From assembly GCA_937973635.1 (NCBI GenBank), contig CALJJZ010000045.1:1-64000 (forward strand): 64,000 bases of DNA, read 5' to 3'. Made by a program: the position numbers and the translations under genes. Numbering within the stretch: position 1 is the first letter of the stretch; every line of letters begins with the position of its first letter. Positions 63,252-64,000 of the stretch are shown here, one piece after another. A model generated the notes under the pieces. That model was not told the origin of the DNA and ran no database searches. It worked only from the letters and a program-made list of their open reading frames with translations. The stretch comes from an uncultured Bacillota bacterium. GTDB lineage: Bacteria; Bacillota; Dethiobacteria; DTU022; UBA8154.

Positions 63252-64000
63252 TTACATAAATTCCCTTTGCACCTCTTCCAAGGCAGCGGGATTAAAGGGT
63301 CGCTCTGCCAGGGGTACCCCTTTGAGGACAGGATGCTGTTCTTCAAAAGTAGGGCGGGGTACGCTATAGAAGATGCCCAGGGGAATCTTCTCCCCCCACA
63401 ACCGTGCCAGTTTCAGGGCTGCGTCCAGATCTGTGGGGTCATGCCCTTCTATTATAAATACACGCTTTTTATACCAGGCAAAATTGTTCAGCTTGTTAAA
63501 AGAAACGCAGGGTTGCAATATATCTACCAGAGCATAGCCTGGAAATTCCAGGGCCGCTTTCATCGTTTCTTTGAGGTGCTCCTTTTCTCCGCTGAAGCAG
63601 CGCGCCACAAAGCCGGCCCCCAGGGAGAGGGCCAGGGTTAGAGGGTTAAGGGGCGGCAGGATAACCCCGGCGGTTTGCACCGGTGTTTTCATGCCAACTT
63701 CGCTGGTGGGACTGGCCTGGCCTTTGGTTAAGCCGTAAACCTGGTTGTTGTGCACGAAATGGGCAAGATCGGGGTTGCGGCGGATATTGTGCAGGAAGTG
63801 GTTTCCTCCTTCGCCGTAGCTGTCGCCGTCGCCTGACTGGACAATCACTTTTAGGGTATGGTTGGCGATGCGGGCCCCTACGGCCGGCGGCAACGCCCTG
63901 CCATGCAGGCCGTTAAAGCCATTCAGGCGCAGATACTGGGGTATTTTGGCTGCCTGGCCAATCCCAGAACAGAGCAGGACGCGGTGAGGGGGCAGCTGCA
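63252..64000 (-). CDS. 2-oxoacid:ferredoxin oxidoreductase, beta subunit (partial, 5' end missing)
   Basis: C-terminal 248 codons of the thiamine-diphosphate-binding beta subunit of a pyruvate- or other oxoacid:ferredoxin oxidoreductase; the frame is open to the window edge. SGIGQAAKIPQYL and GRALPPAVGA are upstream; the ThDP/Mg motif is QSGDGDSYGEGGNHFLHNIRRN with HNNQVYGLTKGQ, then PCVSFNKLNNFAWY. Substrate (pyruvate, 2-oxoglutarate or branched) is uncertain; the short beta type is usual for Kor/Vor/Por of anaerobes. It uses the product of the thiamine operon as cofactor. Confidence 0.9.
   Translation of the reverse strand, partial: QLPPHRVLLCSGIGQAAKIPQYLRLNGFNGLHGRALPPAVGARIANHTLKVIVQSGDGDSYGEGGNHFLHNIRRNPDLAHFVHNNQVYGLTKGQASPTSEVGMKTPVQTAGVILPPLNPLTLALSLGAGFVARCFSGEKEHLKETMKAALEFPGYALVDILQPCVSFNKLNNFAWYKKRVFIIEGHDPTDLDAALKLARLWGEKIPLGIFYSVPRPTFEEQHPVLKGVPLAERPFNPAALEEVQREFM

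Overview
The window is chromosomal DNA of a Gram-positive, spore-former-type anaerobe, most likely in class Clostridia (Peptococcaceae-like; genus not assignable from sequence alone). The evidence is Firmicutes gene order throughout (ribD-ribE-ribBA-ribH; polA-mutM-ytaF-coaE; yceD-rpmF-plsX-fabH-fabD-fabG-acpP-fabF-rnc-smc-ftsY-ffh-rpsP-khpA-rimM-trmD-rplS-lepB-rbgA-rnhB-yraN; trmK-nif3), strong AGGAGG-type ribosome binding sites, frequent GTG/TTG starts, a 2-oxoacid:ferredoxin oxidoreductase, and free-standing C1-folate enzymes typical of acetogenic or syntrophic metabolism. It carries no insertion sequences, prophage, CRISPR arrays, rRNA or tRNA that I can recognise.

Layout. 1-4000: end of rpe, then the riboflavin operon closed by a strong hairpin. 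4011-9700: DNA repair and replication (polA, mutM), sporulation-type membrane protein YtaF, coaE and a lytic transglycosylase. 9684-13774 (minus strand): a GNAT acetyltransferase, a lactate-permease family carrier and an AMP-forming acyl-CoA synthetase. 14024-32478: a NusG-II membrane protein, then a long housekeeping run for fatty acid synthesis, chromosome condensation, signal recognition particle, ribosome maturation and protein export. 32481-38326 (mostly minus): two-subunit ADP-forming acyl-CoA synthetase, a UvrD-like helicase and a metallo-beta-lactamase-fold hydrolase. 38471-45751: a tiny zinc-ribbon ORF, trmK-nif3 and a coiled-coil zinc-ribbon protein, a TPR protein, an MFS carrier, a very short transcription unit with an in-frame TGA, class I aldolase and a radical SAM protein. 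45936-50125: HD-GYP c-di-GMP phosphodiesterase, a PAS/PP2C/HATPase signalling protein and another MBL-fold protein. 50122-55783: a TPP-riboswitch-controlled thiamine salvage operon. 55814-60178: a molybdopterin oxidoreductase / PaaK-like CoA ligase / TetR group. 60308-64000: lipoprotein, cyclophilin, cyclodeaminase-type C1 enzyme, folD, and the 3' part of a 2-oxoacid:ferredoxin oxidoreductase beta gene.

How it fits together. The thiamine operon encodes a self-consistent salvage route: two uptake systems (an SSS symporter and ThiW), kinases for the pyrimidine and thiazole moieties (ThiD, ThiM), coupling (ThiE) and final phosphorylation (ThiL), all behind one TPP switch. ADP-forming acyl-CoA synthetase, the AMP-forming ligases, lactate permease, ferredoxin-dependent oxoacid oxidoreductase and folate C1 enzymes suggest energy metabolism around acyl-CoA, organic acids and C1 units. 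The least explained loci are the molybdoenzyme/CoA-ligase/TetR group and the tiny stand-alone transcript at 43359-43654 whose open reading frame is interrupted by TGA.
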